A DNA stretch of 64,000 nucleotides. It comes from Cryptomeria japonica. Taxonomy: Eukaryota > Streptophyta > Pinopsida > Cupressales > Cupressaceae. How positions within the stretch are numbered: the first letter of the stretch is position 1; every line of letters begins with the position of its first letter. The notes under the pieces are model-generated. The model was not told the DNA's origin. It saw only the letters and a program-made list of their open reading frames with translations, and did not search any database. The position numbers and the translations under genes were made by a program. Below are positions 45,421 through 57,899 of this stretch, one piece after another. The DNA lies in the NCBI RefSeq assembly GCF_030272615.1, contig NC_081409.1:655682468-655746467 (forward strand). The letters run 5' to 3'.

Positions 45421-46303
45421 ATCTAAAGGTTAAAACATGCAAGCAAATGCAAAAACAAACATGGCATACATGGTGTTCATTTATCCCTTGGAAAATGAAG
45501 TGTGAAACTAAGATAGAAATCATAAACACTTGGTTTCAAATATAAAGTCTTTGGCCGCGCCCTACAACAAATATGTCAGTAGTTTCAATGAGATTATCTT
45601 TGACTAGCAAATGCCAAGGTGTTGCACAAAATGATTAGTAGCACATAAAACCTCTAAGTTGAGCAGAAAAAACAATATGCAACAAAGCAACATGCAAGCA
45701 AAAAAAAAGAAAAATAGAAACCTGCAACTAAAAAGCAACATGCAACTAAAAATCAACATGCAAGAAAAAAGCAATATGAAAAAACAAACATGCAACTAAA
45801 AAAAGTGACATGCAATGAAAAAAAGCTACATGCACGCAAATAAAAGATAAAAAATAAAAAATAACATGTAAACAAAGAAAAGTGACATGCAATGAGAAAA
45901 AGCTAAATGCAAATAAAAAAAAGCAACATGCAAATCAAAAAGCCTCTTTATGAATTAATCACCTAATTAGACTATGTGCAATTTGTAGCATAAATGAAAT
46001 ATTAATCCAAGCCTAATTATGATCTAGGTGCAATTTGTAGGAGAAATTAAAGATTAATCCAATATTAATTAGATTCTACGTGAAATTTGTTGCATGGAAT
46101 TGGAGATTAATCCAATCCTAATTAGATTCTAGGTGCAAGTTGTTGCATAAAATTGAAAGTTAATCTAGGCCTAATTAAGAACTAAATGAAATTTGTTTGT
46201 TTAAGTCTTTGATCAATTAAGCCCTACAACAGACACATTAGCTCTTCTAAAATTTGGTCTTCTACAACTTGTATCTGATCAAAATCTCACAAAAAACATT
46301 AAA
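45421..46303 (-). repeat. Right arm of ~0.9-kb inverted repeat
   Basis: This is the reverse complement of 39658-40644. Its outer end stops 33 bases short of the adjacent LTR, at the same point where the left arm meets the insertion boundary. Confidence 0.93.
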
Positions 46304-46315
46304 TTAGATGCGCTT

Positions 46316-46331
46316 CACGTTGGGTTCACCA
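46316..46331 (-). promoter_or_regulatory. Candidate primer-binding site of the chimera LTR
   Basis: On the minus strand TGGTGAACCCAACGTG begins 5 bases after the LTR end. It starts TGG as a tRNA 3'-CCA complement should, but I could not match it to a specific tRNA. A similar GGAGAACCTAACATGA occurs near 50358. Confidence 0.5.
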
Positions 46332-46336
46332 AAAAA

Positions 46337-47795
46337 TGTAGATAGGAAAATGAAATGCATCAAAACAATACTAAACTAGCTCAACCACAAAAACTAGATT
46401 GCAATGAAAAGAAATCCTATCACATTCAATAGAGGAAGAAAGACGAGATTTCAAAATGAAAACAAAAACTATATGCAAAAATCTCCTTGACTCCATTGTT
46501 ATTCTTTCGCCTCCAAATTATGTGGGTTTTACCTACAAGTGCAAAGCGTGATTGAAACCATAGTTGCAAAGTGAAAGTGACAACATGAGGGTACTCGAAT
46601 TGTGGTTGATTCTAAGGAGAAATGCATCCAATTTATAGAAAAATTGGAGAGAGCACAAAAATTAGCAAGAAATCGATATTAGATTCAATTGGATTCAAAA
46701 ATGGGAAAAATCAGATTTAGAAAGAAATGCCATTGCATACTTTCCATGCAAGAGGATAAGCCTAGCCATCAAATCTAATGTTAGGACAAGATACCATATC
46801 CAAACTCATGATGAATAAGGAAACATGTTTCTAAATTAAAGCACAAAATATGACCCACTTGAGAGAGATAAAGAGTTGGAAATTGGGATTTAGCAATTAG
46901 GAAATTAGGTGGAAATGATGAATTAGAAATTAGGAAGTTAGAAAGTGATGAAATTAGAAATTAGGAAATTAGTAAATTAGGTGAATTAATTAATAAGTTT
47001 TCATTCATTAATTAATTCACAAAAGAGGGGGAATTAATTAGCCAATTAAATAAATATTTAATTGTGACAAGAAGACTTAGGATAAATGAATAAATTATTT
47101 GACCTAGAGGGAAAATGACAAATAGGATTAAATGATTAAACCACAGAACCCTAGGAGATGAATTAGAAATGCAAGGACGATAATTAGGTCATGACAAAAG
47201 ATAATTGATATAGGGTCGATTTCATCATGATTTAATGATGAAAATTGGATAATCGATAAAGTGTCGATGTTGATTGATAAAGATCAATGATAAATTGATC
47301 AAGATTGACAAGGATGAAATTGATAAATGCCAATTGATGAGGACCAATGACTAATCAATCCAAATTGACGAGAAATGATGATTGATTGAGATCGATGACA
47401 AATTGATCAAAGATTGATAAAAGGTTGACTTGATGAAGGTCGAATGACCAAAGACCAATGACAAATCGGTTGCAAATTGATAAGAGATTGATAAATTGAT
47501 GATCGATCAGGACAAAACCCTAATTCGACATTGAGAAGGGTTGACGATGTCCAATTGACATGATAATATTGATAATGATCAAAGATCGCAATTTATAATG
47601 ATAATGTTGACAAGACCTAATTGAAAATGTGACAAATGCAAGAAACATAGAAGAATGACAAAATGTCAACAAATAATAAAGATCAAGTGTGCGACATAGA
47701 AGAAATGTTAATAGGATGCGAAAACCCTAAAATAAGGTCACACGGACATGTTAAAGTATGACACTGCAAGCATTGACCATTTTTAGATGCCTACA
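46337..47795 (-). repeat. Single LTR of the chimera
   Basis: This 1459-bp LTR reads on the minus strand from TGTAGGCATC to CCTATCTACA (TGTAG...CTACA ends). It has a TATA-like TCTATAAATT (plus 46629-46639) toward its 3' end. It is rich in ATCAATT words. No second copy exists in this insert. Confidence 0.75.
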
Positions 47796-47931
47796 CTTAG
47801 CTTTGTGTTTCTGCATTTACTTTACTTCATTTGTATAATGTGGTTGCATGATTAGGTTATTAAAGTCAATTTTGCTGAACACTGATTTACCCCTTCCCCC
47901 TCGTCCCCCTTATGTTCTCTTGATTCCAACA
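47796..47931 (+). repeat. 3' LTR of D1, second part
   Basis: This resumes D1's LTR (CTTTGTGTTTCTGCATTTAC and onward, as at 33502-33624) and ends TTCCAACA before TSD AATCT. Confidence 0.93.
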
Positions 47932-47936
47932 AATCT

Positions 47937-50039
47937 ATCATTTCAACTACTTATACATAAGGATCTCTATCAAACAAGTGTTTACATTTACACATGTTTT
48001 TTACATCTTTCAAGTATACATGGATTGCAATGAATATCTGCATGATAAAGTCTACAAAACATATCATGTAATTTGAGAACTACTGTGGTGTATTGATTTA
48101 TCTCAGACAATCCATCATACAACCTTGTATATCAATTAAGTATGACAAATCCAATTAAAATGCAACCCATCACACACTTTGAATTGACAATGCAACCAAC
48201 AATTTGCATTACTTTAGTCAAATTTTCATAATATAAGGTCACAAACCCATATGAATATACATGTTATTGTTCACACAGTTCTTTTTCAAACTTGTATCAA
48301 AACACCTCATTATATTCATATAGCTATGTTGCTATGACACAAAATATACTAAACAAGAATGAGCTCCACTATCTAAAGAACAATTAAATCGTAACCAAAA
48401 TTGAATAATTCCACTTACAAATAAAAATATACACCTAATTTCATTTATAATACAACTTCAATAATAAAATAATACAATAATTATAAACAAAACTAAATAC
48501 AAACATCTCACAATAAAGTATTAACAATTTTCTATGCTACATATTTTCTTTTATATAGATAACAATGTTGTTTATCATGCTATAGATGATTAACTATGAT
48601 ATTTATGCTTGCCAGTAATAATCATAATAATTTTGGCTAGTTATATTTTACTTCATGATCTGAAAGGTATATCTAATTAGCGGTTAGCATATGGATCATA
48701 TATTACAGGTTAATCTATTTATAATTTGTAAAAGTGAGTGTAAAGAATTGGTTGTAAAAAGCTATTATATGCCATTACAAAATTATTATACTAATATGTA
48801 ATTTGATTTGTGTTTAACCAATTGTTGTAAATATTTTCAAATGCAATATGTGGAATAACATATGATCAATGGAATAATGAGAATTGACTTTAATTAATTA
48901 GAATTATTTTAAGGGGTTTGAGACTTGCAATACAAAGCCTTATAAATCAAACCTTTTTGAAACTATATACTAAATTATCTTGGCTGAATTTCCTTATTGA
49001 CTTTATTGAACAAGAATAGGCTATGATTCACACATTTCTAATCTCGTACTCAACATTTTAAAAATAAGTAAATATGAAGTTGTAATGTGCTCTTATTTAT
49101 TGAACCCACATAGATAAATGCATTTGATTGCTTGATATTTAAAATTTTCTACTCATTTGATTGTTGACGTCATTTTCTTGATGAATAACACATTTGAAAA
49201 TTAATGACATATAAATTAGGTTTATCTTTGTGTCATTAATGTCTACTCTATTAATAAATAATGTGAGAAGAATTGATAAAGTTGATGAACATTTTATTCT
49301 TTTAGAATTTTTTGAACCAATATTAGTATATTATCCATGGGATCTTATAGGAGCACCTTCTTGAGTCTTGTAGAACTTAAAATGAAAGAGAGATGACCTC
49401 TCATCATTAGGCCTAACCACTTAAAAATTCTAAAGATATGAGTTTGTTATGCCTATAAAATCTTACAAAACCTCATAGATAAATCACATTGAATTATTCA
49501 ATGATATTCTTCAAATTTTTTAATAATATTGAACAATAAAAATCCCTAACACAAATCACACATGTTTTTGTATCCTAGTGTACATTTATGCACTTTAGCT
49601 CATAGCAATCTGTAACACACTTATGATTCAAGATTACACACAGTATTCCAATTACAAAATTGACTATTCGTGGAGGTGGAAATCACCAAAATAGGGGTTT
49701 GATTAAGGCAAAACCCTATATAGCTACAATACTACCCATTTTCTATCTTGCAGGTGCAACAAAAGGTTTTAGATAGAGACAAAAAGTTTGAGAGACAATC
49801 AGATCACAAAGACAGATCATCACTACAAATTTGATCCAAAAAAACATTGACAACAGTGCGTTGGGTGCCTCTGTCTAGGAAAAGGGCATTTTAGGCGTTA
49901 GTGGCCTTCAAGATCAGCCTTAGATTCAACAGATTCTTAGTTATAGGTCTAAGAGATCTAGATCCAAGTTTCTATGCAATAGATCATCAAAAGACAAAGG
50001 TATTATGGGAAAATCTATCTGGTCAAGTCCAAGTAGAAT
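47937..50039. other. Gene-free AT-rich stretch
   Basis: Very AT-rich with no reading frame worth reporting to about 49640. 49660-50039 has the leader-like texture of the element that follows. Nothing else is recognised. Confidence 0.5.
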
Positions 50040-52713
50040 TGTAGGCATAGGTGCACCTCAAAATCCCATCTTCATTTTTGTACATATCTTATAGATTTTT
50101 TTACCATGTCAAATCATTTCAAAAGTTCAATTTTTTAATTATACTTGCATAGATCATAGTCATTTTACATTCATAAGTCAACTTAGGTCAGTATTCAATA
50201 AACAAAAAGGAATAGAAACCCTAATGTATTGCTTGACCCTCTTTGATAAGAGTTGGTCAAGCAATTTCCCACCCTTTTATAGTTATTTATGCCAATATTT
50301 AGGTGTAAGAGGGTTTTAGGGCTTCATCTCTTTTATTCTTTTTCACCACCTTACATTTTGGAGAACCTAACATGAATGTGTTGCATTTTTTGATTTGCAT
50401 GTTCATTTCATTTTCAATCAAAAACATAAAAAAGAAAAATATTTTATTTTCCATACATTGCTATGATTGCTTTGTGTGTGTTTAAATTTCATGTACATCT
50501 TACATGTTTTATTACATTAGATTTTATTTTTTCATTGCAATAGTTAGATTAAGTGTTTCTTTTCTTAGATTAAACAAAAACAAATCCCCTATCTTGAAGA
50601 AAGCAAGCTTATCCAACCATGTTTGATCTCTTTGTACAAGATTATCATTCCTTTAATGAGCCATTTAGTAGTGATGACTTTGATATGTTAGATGAAGCCC
50701 TTGATGAATTCATCTCAATTAAATCATCATCTACATCTCCCAAAACTCATCACACTCATAAGGACATTGTGATGATTGGGAATCCCCTTTATTAAGCTCT
50801 ACCAAAGTTTGATATGATTGACAATCCCCTTTATGAAACTTTACCTTCTATTCATTCCAATGAGGCCCTAATGAACCATGATTGTCCCTCTCCTAAAGTT
50901 TCTCTTATTAATGATGAAGCTTTGGTACATGAAGAAGATAGTATTATTTCTTCTTTAAATTATCTCTCTCTTGGAGATAAAGCATTCGAGAATGTTGACT
51001 TTTCTCCCAAAAGTCAACCCCCCCATGAGAATGCTTTGGTGCAATAGGAACATGACTTAGACCTTGATAGCCCAAATCTTGACACTTTAATGAACTTTGA
51101 GGCCTATTCCTCTCCTAAAGATTATTTTGCTAATCAAGACATTTCAATGCAACATCATGATACTAATTTTCTTGAAGACATGTCTCCCAACATTAGCCTG
51201 AGCAAAGAGGAATGCAAACACAATGATAAATTCAAAAAATATCCTAATCAATAAAGATTACTTTACCTACCAAATGGAAATGAATGATGCTAATAAATAT
51301 GTGTATCCTCTAATAAGGATAAATCCCTATTTATATATCCATCCTTTTGGTGCTTCACAATATGCTTACACTACTAATTTTAATGAGGTTTATCATGAAA
51401 GTCCTTTTCCATTAGTTTCATATACATTGCAATGTTGACATGCTTTCTAAACAAGAATCAGTGACAAAGAGAAAAGAAAAATCAAAATATCAAAACAAAA
51501 GCATGATCAACAAAATAAATATCAAGAAAAGCAATAAAAAAATGCAATGAAAGGCAATATCAAAATTCTTGGTTTTGGGAGCGTGTGAGTAACTCCATCA
51601 GGGCTATGAACACCTAGGTAGAAATGGAGTAATAGTCGTGAGATCACAATGATAACCTCGTTGGGGATATGGACGCTTGCTGGCAGCAAGACTCTATCTA
51701 GGATACTTTTGAAGTCATGGTAACTCACGTAGCTAGTCATGCTGGATTCTAAAGATTACAATGATCATATGAGCTGGAATGAACCCACTTGCATGCACAT
51801 GGGTAATCAATGACTAAGTACCTTGGTCTAGTTTGGGATTCTTCTTCCCTTTTGATTATTCTTCCTAGTTGCTAGGTATGTTCAGTTGAATTTTCCGGAG
51901 GTTCTGAGTGTGGATTGGGTCTCTATCTTTGAAATGTTTAGGAACACTTTTTCGGGTGGTGTTAGATGCTATGAAAATCTCACATATCATTCTTTTTTCA
52001 AATGGAGACCTCTATACTTAGGGGAAAGTTTTATCTACTATATTCTTCCTACCACATCTCCCATTATCCTTCCTCTAATGTCCATTACCTTATCTAAATC
52101 CATCATTATTTATGATCTTGCTTCACCTTATCCATACCCTCTAGTCTATATCCCTTATCCTATCTATTCATTTCTTCCATTATCCACTACTATCTATGAT
52201 CTTGCTTCTGCTATCCATATCCTATCTTCATCCATATCTCGTTTCCCAACAGGCAAACTCTCAAAGTCTACAACCAAACTGATCATGTGTCTTGTTAAAT
52301 CAATTCATCAATTAAAATCTATCAACATCAACATGTCTTATACAAGGAAGGGTACACTCAAAACTAGACAGATCGGTCTTACATGAGGTATTCACTCTTT
52401 GAAACCAAACATCATTATCAGCCATCACATTGAGAAATAAAAAATAAAGACATAGATCAGTATCCATCTACTAATCTACCATCTCTTGTATCTATTAGTA
52501 CAAGTATCATACTCTTTTTGGCATGATCCAAATCCATCAGCACAATACACATAGTTTTAAAAACCCTTTAACGCATGCAAGATTGGACACACTTAGTGTA
52601 GTCACTGTCCTTCTTTGTTCACAACAGTTTATCTGCATATCATCTCACCATGGCTTGGTGATCAGTGTACATATCCAAATTTAAAAGTTGTGTCAAATTG
52701 GGGGCAAAATCCT
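50040..52713 (+). mobile_element. Decayed non-autonomous gypsy-like element
   Basis: A possible short LTR or U5 end precedes TTTTGGAGAACCTAACATGA (about 50352-50371), which resembles the PBS region of the chimera LTR. A decayed acidic frame follows (50619-51253). The element-like region ends with a TTGGGGGCAAA polypurine-like string near 52697-52707. No RT or integrase is found. Boundaries are approximate. Confidence 0.4.
50619..51253 (+). pseudogene. Acidic retroelement reading frame, decayed
   Basis: From MFDLFVQDYHSFNEPFSSDD the frame encodes a Ser/Asp/Pro-rich acidic protein of about 210 codons with two in-frame stops (near 50793 and 51045). It has an internal near-repeat, MIGNPLY and MIDNPLYETLPS, 48-60 bases apart. 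It resembles the acidic middle of the 42224-44960 frame in composition and in short phrases. No known domain is recognised. Confidence 0.45.
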
Positions 52714-54361
52714 GAACTCAGTAGGTGCAATCCATTTTAGACTTCACCTAGCAGACAACCAATAATAGGCCAAGCACATCAAAGCAAAAATCAAAACACA
52801 CCTCAATGACAAATTCAAGGTCAATCATCAAAACTCAACATCGAGATTAGGATCAAAATCATCAGGATTAACATTAGGATCAATACAAACAAGACACAAT
52901 GGATGATCTATTCTGGATCATGATTTGTTTACTTTGGCATGAAGTTTGATTGTTTGTATCTTGATTTTTGGGTTATTAGATCTCTTGAGCATCTCAAGGA
53001 TGTATTGAAATAGAGAATTAAGGAAGGAGATTGATATTTTCTTTGTCTGCTATCTATGGTTTGGTCATTAGTATTGTGACAATTTTTCGCGAGACATGAT
53101 TGGAAACATATAATTGAAGACATTTCACATTTTTACATACTAAGGGTTAACTCTTGTCTATTTTACACAAACAACACTAGACATATAATAGCATTTTAAA
53201 TCATTTAGGAGCATTTTAATATAGATTTTTAATCATGAATCATGTTAGCCTAGCTAATTAGTTTCATTATCATATCATCATCTTTAGTATAACTTAAAAT
53301 CATATCTTAGTAATCTTTGTTAGATCTAGAATTCATTGCATATAAGTCATTATCATTCACTATCACTCATTATTGGAGTTGTCATTCCTAAGTCATTTTC
53401 TCAATGATCTGAGAGAAACCATTGACTTGAGGGATCATGTGAGATAGAGAACAATGAGACACATCATGGGAAGTTAACTTGTTTATATTAGTTTAAACTT
53501 AGTCAGTCTTTATGTTCAAAAGTTTCATTGGCATGTTAGCTTTTGATCTCAATTTTCGTATTTTGATCACACTAAATCTTGCATATAGTAACAACATTAA
53601 GGAACCTTTTTTGAGGATGGTTTGGATTTTTATTTATTTCTGCTTGTGCATTTGAGTCTATTAAGTTATCTCTTTTTTGAGCATTGCATTAGGATTCTCA
53701 TTAAAATATTTGAAAAAAAAATCTCTTCTTATTTGAGTTTGTTAGGTTAGGTCCTCTAAGGTTCCTTGGTGGGGCATTATATATTGAGATAATTATAATT
53801 ATTTTAGCATAATGTAATCATGTGATCAAATCATGATCTTTGAGTGATCAATTAATAGAAATTGAAATATAGCATTCTAAGTTTATAGATTCATAATCAA
53901 TTTTATCAATTTGAATAGAAGTGTGTTATAGTATTTGAGCATTCCAAGTTTGTAGACTCTAAATTTGTGTATATTTTGAGTTGTCTTCATTTATTTCTAA
54001 TATTCAAAAAATTTCACAGTATGAGGAACTTAACATTGTATTTGGAGAGTCTGCAATTTGAACCCTTTCTCATACTTGTTGTTTTCATGGTTATTTCAAT
54101 ATTTGTTAAGGAATTTCACTCTTACAAATGTAGTTTTTTTTGTTAGATTTTTGCTTTCTACCCTCCATTAATTTATATTTCATAAAATTATATGTGGTTT
54201 GAATATCAATCTACACCACTTTCTTGTTAACCATCTTAGAGAATTATAATTAATTTTTCTATGTATATCATATTAGTTATGTTGAATATTCTAGAAATTT
54301 CTTCTATAATTAAAACATAAGAAATAGTTTATTATATAAGTAAACAATGTATGCATTATTA
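52714..54361. other. Gene-free AT-rich stretch
   Basis: No coding signal is seen. 54205-54345 is a diverged copy of 11472-11640. Confidence 0.5.
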
Positions 54362-55839
54362 TGATGCAAAGGAAACAGGATTAATTGCAAAACTTGCCGA
54401 TAAATATATGATTAGGACCCAAACCCCACACTCCTAAGGTGAATCAAGTGCACCTAATGCCTCTTAGAGGCTCAAAACTTGTCCTCCACTAAGCCAAGTG
54501 GATCCTCTACCTCTACACCATTTAAACACTCCCAAAAAACATGTGTCTAAGGTTCATAAGACATCAAGACTCCATTTGTCAAGACAACTCAAGTATTAGC
54601 CTAAAACTAGGCCTAAGCTCCTACTAGCCCTGCAAACACTGTTTTAGGCGATTATCTCCCCAAAGTTGCAAATCACCAGAAAAAAAAATAACACTTTAGG
54701 ATACCCTTCTGTGTAGACTTTGGTTATGATCCAAAACCAAGGGTTTTCCAGGTTGTATGGTCAGGTAAGTCTTCTATATGCCCTAACCCCAAAACCCTCA
54801 CTAATTCACCCTTAAATCGAGGGCTTGCTAAAAAACTCATCCAAACACACTTCTAGAATCAAATGAAGGTTAATTCACCATGTCCCCAACATACTCTTAC
54901 TATTTAAAACATAACAATAGCCCCTCCTCAAGGCCGTTCTGTTACTGCTATAACTGTGGCACAAAAACCATACATTTTCAGTCAATCCTTCATGGTGTAC
55001 ACCAAACTTTCTCTTGTTCTTGTCATTAAATTGTCAGGAAAATATGATAAAAGTTAGGGTTGATCCAATCCATAGGAAACCAAGTCTTACATCTATGGTT
55101 GGATCATTATGTCAAAGGAAACCAACAAAATAGTAAATAAAAGACTGCAGACTTAGGAATGTACAATACAATGTGTGATTCCAGGTTTATTGAACCTTCA
55201 ACAGATTACAAACATGTAAGAATGCATAAACACCACCCTCAATTCATTACAAAACCAATATCAAATCTACTTTAGTGCAAAGAAAACATGAAACCACAAA
55301 TTTGTAGGAAAATAAATGAGTTTTATTGCTATTGAGCTACAGTTCGTATAATTTGTACTTGCTTGTGCTCTCCTCTCTCATACAAATGCCTCTCAGGGAT
55401 TTAAGTAGGCCTCCAACAACTGCCCCAACTAATCCATGTAGTTATTTGTCATTACAAATGATTAACAAGCCTATTTTATCATTTCCCACCAAAAAGGCAC
55501 TAGCCGTTATATTCAAATATTTGAATTAAAGACTCCTATTAAACAACCTATTATAACTTCTACCCAAAGCTAATGACTCTTAAAGGATCAAAATGCTTTA
55601 TTCAAGAGGTCTAAACACTCTTAATACCATTCCCAATCCTATAACCATGAAATCCCATATTTGGTCCTATGGTCCTATTAGGCCCATCAGGACAATTAAC
55701 CATTACATTAGGTTCATTACAATCAAATGCCATAATTGGATTTAGGACATAAAAATTGAGTCTATTAGACCCATACACCTCATTTTCATGCTTCCATGGT
55801 GTCCTCCAAGTTGTCTTCATGTCAGGGGATCCTGCATCA
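54362..55839 (-). repeat. 3' LTR of the gypsy derivative
   Basis: On the minus strand it runs from TGATGCAGGATCC, right after a purine tract, to CCTTTGCATCA. About 705 bases pair with the right-hand LTR copy. The first ~770 bases (plus 55067-55839) have no partner because the other copy is truncated. The outer limit is inferred. Confidence 0.65.
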
Positions 55840-56243
55840 TACTCCCCCCCAATGAAAAATCTCTTGTCCCAAGAGAAGCAATCTTGTGTGTTCAGATCTT
55901 GTAATTCATGTGATGGTTGTTTGGTACATGTCTATATCTTGTTCAATTTCTCAAATGGGACTCTCTTACCTATGCAATCTGCATCAATTTCAAAACAAGA
56001 ATTAGTGCTTAGAAACTTTTGTGTTGGTCCCCTCATGGGACTATCTTTTGTCTATCATAGCTGCCTTCTTTCATCTACTATTTGATTTGCTTTTTTGTGA
56101 ACACCAATGTCACCATCACTACCCCTCTTCCACACTCCAATAGGACACAAAATTGATCCCACCATTACACCATCCATACTACTAGTCCATGGTACATCTG
56201 TGCTTACTAACTTATTGTCATCAACCACCATCTTTTGCTTCAC
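55611..56243 (-). pseudogene. Pol-end remnant of the gypsy derivative
   Basis: The minus-strand frames downstream of protease read SMDGVMVGSILCPIGVWKRG, then, after stops, NTQDCFSWDKRFFIGGEYDA and on into the LTR. The second phrase is the usual end of a plant Ty3/gypsy polyprotein at the PPT. Nothing resembling RT or integrase lies between, so ~2.5 kb or more of pol is gone. Confidence 0.5.
55840..55856 (-). promoter_or_regulatory. Polypurine tract of the gypsy derivative
   Basis: On the minus strand TTCATTGGGGGGGAGTA precedes the LTR start. It overlaps codons reading RFFIGGE, as is common at the 3' end of plant gypsy pol. Confidence 0.75.
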
Positions 56244-56359
56244 ATGAGGCTTATCTCTAACCTACAAATTCATATAAATTGGATCTCTAAAACATATGAC
56301 ACTTTTTTCATTTGAGTCAACAACATTCAAAGGATTCATCAAAAAATTTAGCCCATGTT

Positions 56360-56758
56360 TATGCACAAGGTATCTATTAGTGTATCCATCATGCATTGTC
56401 TTTCTCCCATACTACCAAGGTCTTCCTAAGATTAAGTGTGCACAAGTCATAGGTACCACATCACACAAAACCCTATCATGATATTCCCCAATTGTTCCCT
56501 AATGAGGATATGTTGTTCTTTGCTGACCCAAGTAGCATAATAAGGACTTCTATGAGGAAATATTTGTAAATGAAGTTTATTGGCCATCTCATAAGAAATC
56601 AAGTTATTATGTGAACCTGAATCTACAATCAATTTGCAAATTTTACCTTGACACAAACACTGAGTTCTGAAAATGGATACCTTATGCTCTTCTTGTTGCT
56701 GCAACTTGCCTTTGTTAAGCATGAGGAATTCTCCTTTCAGCATTGGAATTTCTTTCAA
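56360..56758 (-). pseudogene. Gypsy retropepsin-like protease
   Basis: The frame starts MKEIPMLKGEFLMLNKGKLQ. The aspartic-protease motif CKLIVDSGSHNNLISYEMAN is near residues 62-82. The downstream HLILGRPW motif follows in the continuation after a stop (about 56410-56440). D-S-G plus I-L-G-R-P-W is the Ty3/gypsy retropepsin pattern. It would cleave the gag-pol precursor. It is isolated from RT by deletion and interrupted, so non-functional. Confidence 0.8.
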
Positions 56759-56762
56759 TGGT

Positions 56763-57707
56763 TCATTTTCTTCTTTCTTTTTCTTCTTCTTGGGTCAGGT
56801 TGATTCTCTTATCCCTTCCTCTATCTGATTGTTCCCACTTAGGAAATTTAAAAGAAGGATGCCCCACTTCATTACAATTGAAGCATCTACCTCTGAAAGT
56901 GCCTCTACCTGCCCCAAATCTTCCACCTACTCTGTATCCTCCTCTTATATTAGAAGATGTCTCTTTTCCTTTTTCATTGCTTTGTCCTTGTTCCCAATTT
57001 ATTCTACCACCTCTACCTCTTCCTCCTCTTCCACCATTCCCTTGTCTTTCCTGCTTCCTCTTCAACTTCTCTTCTACTCTAATAGCCAACTAAAAACATT
57101 CTCCCAATGTCCTAGGCATTTGCAAACCTATTTCATCTCGAAGGTTGAATCTTAACCCATTAAAGTACCTTGATATCTTCTCTTCTTCATCCTCTATACC
57201 CCCTCTGATACTAAGCTTATGAAATTGTTCAGTATAGGACATCACATCCATGTCCTTTTGCCTCAAATTCTGCCTCATCTTCTTCACATGAATTGTATAA
57301 TCAGATATTAAAAACTGGTCCTTAATCAAACCCTTCATTCTAGCCCATGTTGTGATCTTTTCCAACCCTCTAGCCATCCTGTCATTCTATATATCAGACC
57401 ACCATGTCAAAGTTGTACCTCTCAACTTAGTTTTGGCAAACTTGACTTTCTTTTCTTCATCCATTTCCTCAAATTCAAAGTAGTTGTTTAAGGCATCTAA
57501 CCAACCTAATATTTCTTCACTATCCATCCTCCCTTGGTAAATAGGTAGGTCAATGTTATTCTTACCTCCACCTTCGAGTGCCTTTAGTAATCTCACCAAT
57601 CTCTTCTCTTCAAGATCTTCTTCTCCCCTTCTAGGCTCTTCATGACTTTCCCCTTCATTGTGTGCTCCTAATTCTTCACTCATCTCCTCTCTTCTAGGTT
57701 CTCCCAT
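56763..57707 (-). pseudogene. Gypsy gag
   Basis: Three frames in order encode a Glu-rich N-terminus (MGEPRREEMSEELG), the gag core with LKGTTL-like LRGTTLTWWSDI, then WARMKGLIKDQFL and DVMSYTEQFHKLSIRGG, and a Gly/Arg-rich tail with one damaged knuckle (CFNCNEVGHPSFKFPKW: the last Cys is Phe). The pattern matches Retrotrans_gag of plant Ty3/gypsy elements. A stop near 57384 and another near 57090 break it. Confidence 0.85.
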
Positions 57708-57899
57708 TTATTTCTCTAAGGATTCAATCCTTGCTAGAAGTTGTAACCTCTCTCTCCTTTACTGCTTCCAACTCCCTCTTTTCCCTCTTCTCTCTTTCAA
57801 GGGCTTCTCTCAACTCCTCTCTCCCTAGCCATTTTATTTTTAGGTGCCATCTTATCAAAACCTTACCTCAAATATCTACTCACTACTCTGATACCAATC

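Larger units (their letters stand above)
39658..47795. mobile_element. Palindromic retroelement chimera inserted in D1's 3' LTR
   Basis: This ~8.1-kb insert has four parts in plus order. A leader-like arm (39658-40644). A core with a decayed plus-strand frame (40645-45420) ending shortly after a TTGGGGGCA polypurine-like string. An inverted copy of the arm (45421-46303). A minus-strand LTR (46337-47795) with its PBS-like site. So a 5' leader reading rightward into the core is joined head-to-head to a leader plus LTR reading leftward. There is only one LTR. No TSD is visible: D1's LTR halves rejoin with no duplicated bases. This looks like capture or integration of a rearranged cDNA. Confidence 0.85.
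32485..47931 (+). mobile_element. Pol-less LTR element D1, 3' LTR split by a nested insertion
   Basis: The 5' LTR is 32485-33624 (TGTTGGCATGAG...TTCCAACA). The internal region is 33625-38651. The 3' LTR is 38652-39657 plus 47796-47931. The 5-bp TSD AATCT at 32480-32484 and 47932-47936 proves these distant pieces are one insertion. The two LTR parts rejoin exactly (GTTGGTGAT | CTTAGCTTTGTG, against GTTGGTGATCTTGGCTTTGTG in the 5' LTR). It has a PBS and PPT of copia type. The internal region encodes a coiled-coil/CCHC ORF1 and a long ORF2. No protease, RT, RNase H or integrase motif is found, so the element is non-autonomous. Confidence 0.92.

Noticed and set aside
51886-52386. 166-codon plus-strand frame
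   Set aside because: Ile/Pro/Ser/Tyr-rich low-complexity sequence made of repeated TATC/CCTT words in a decayed element. No domain and no conserved partner.
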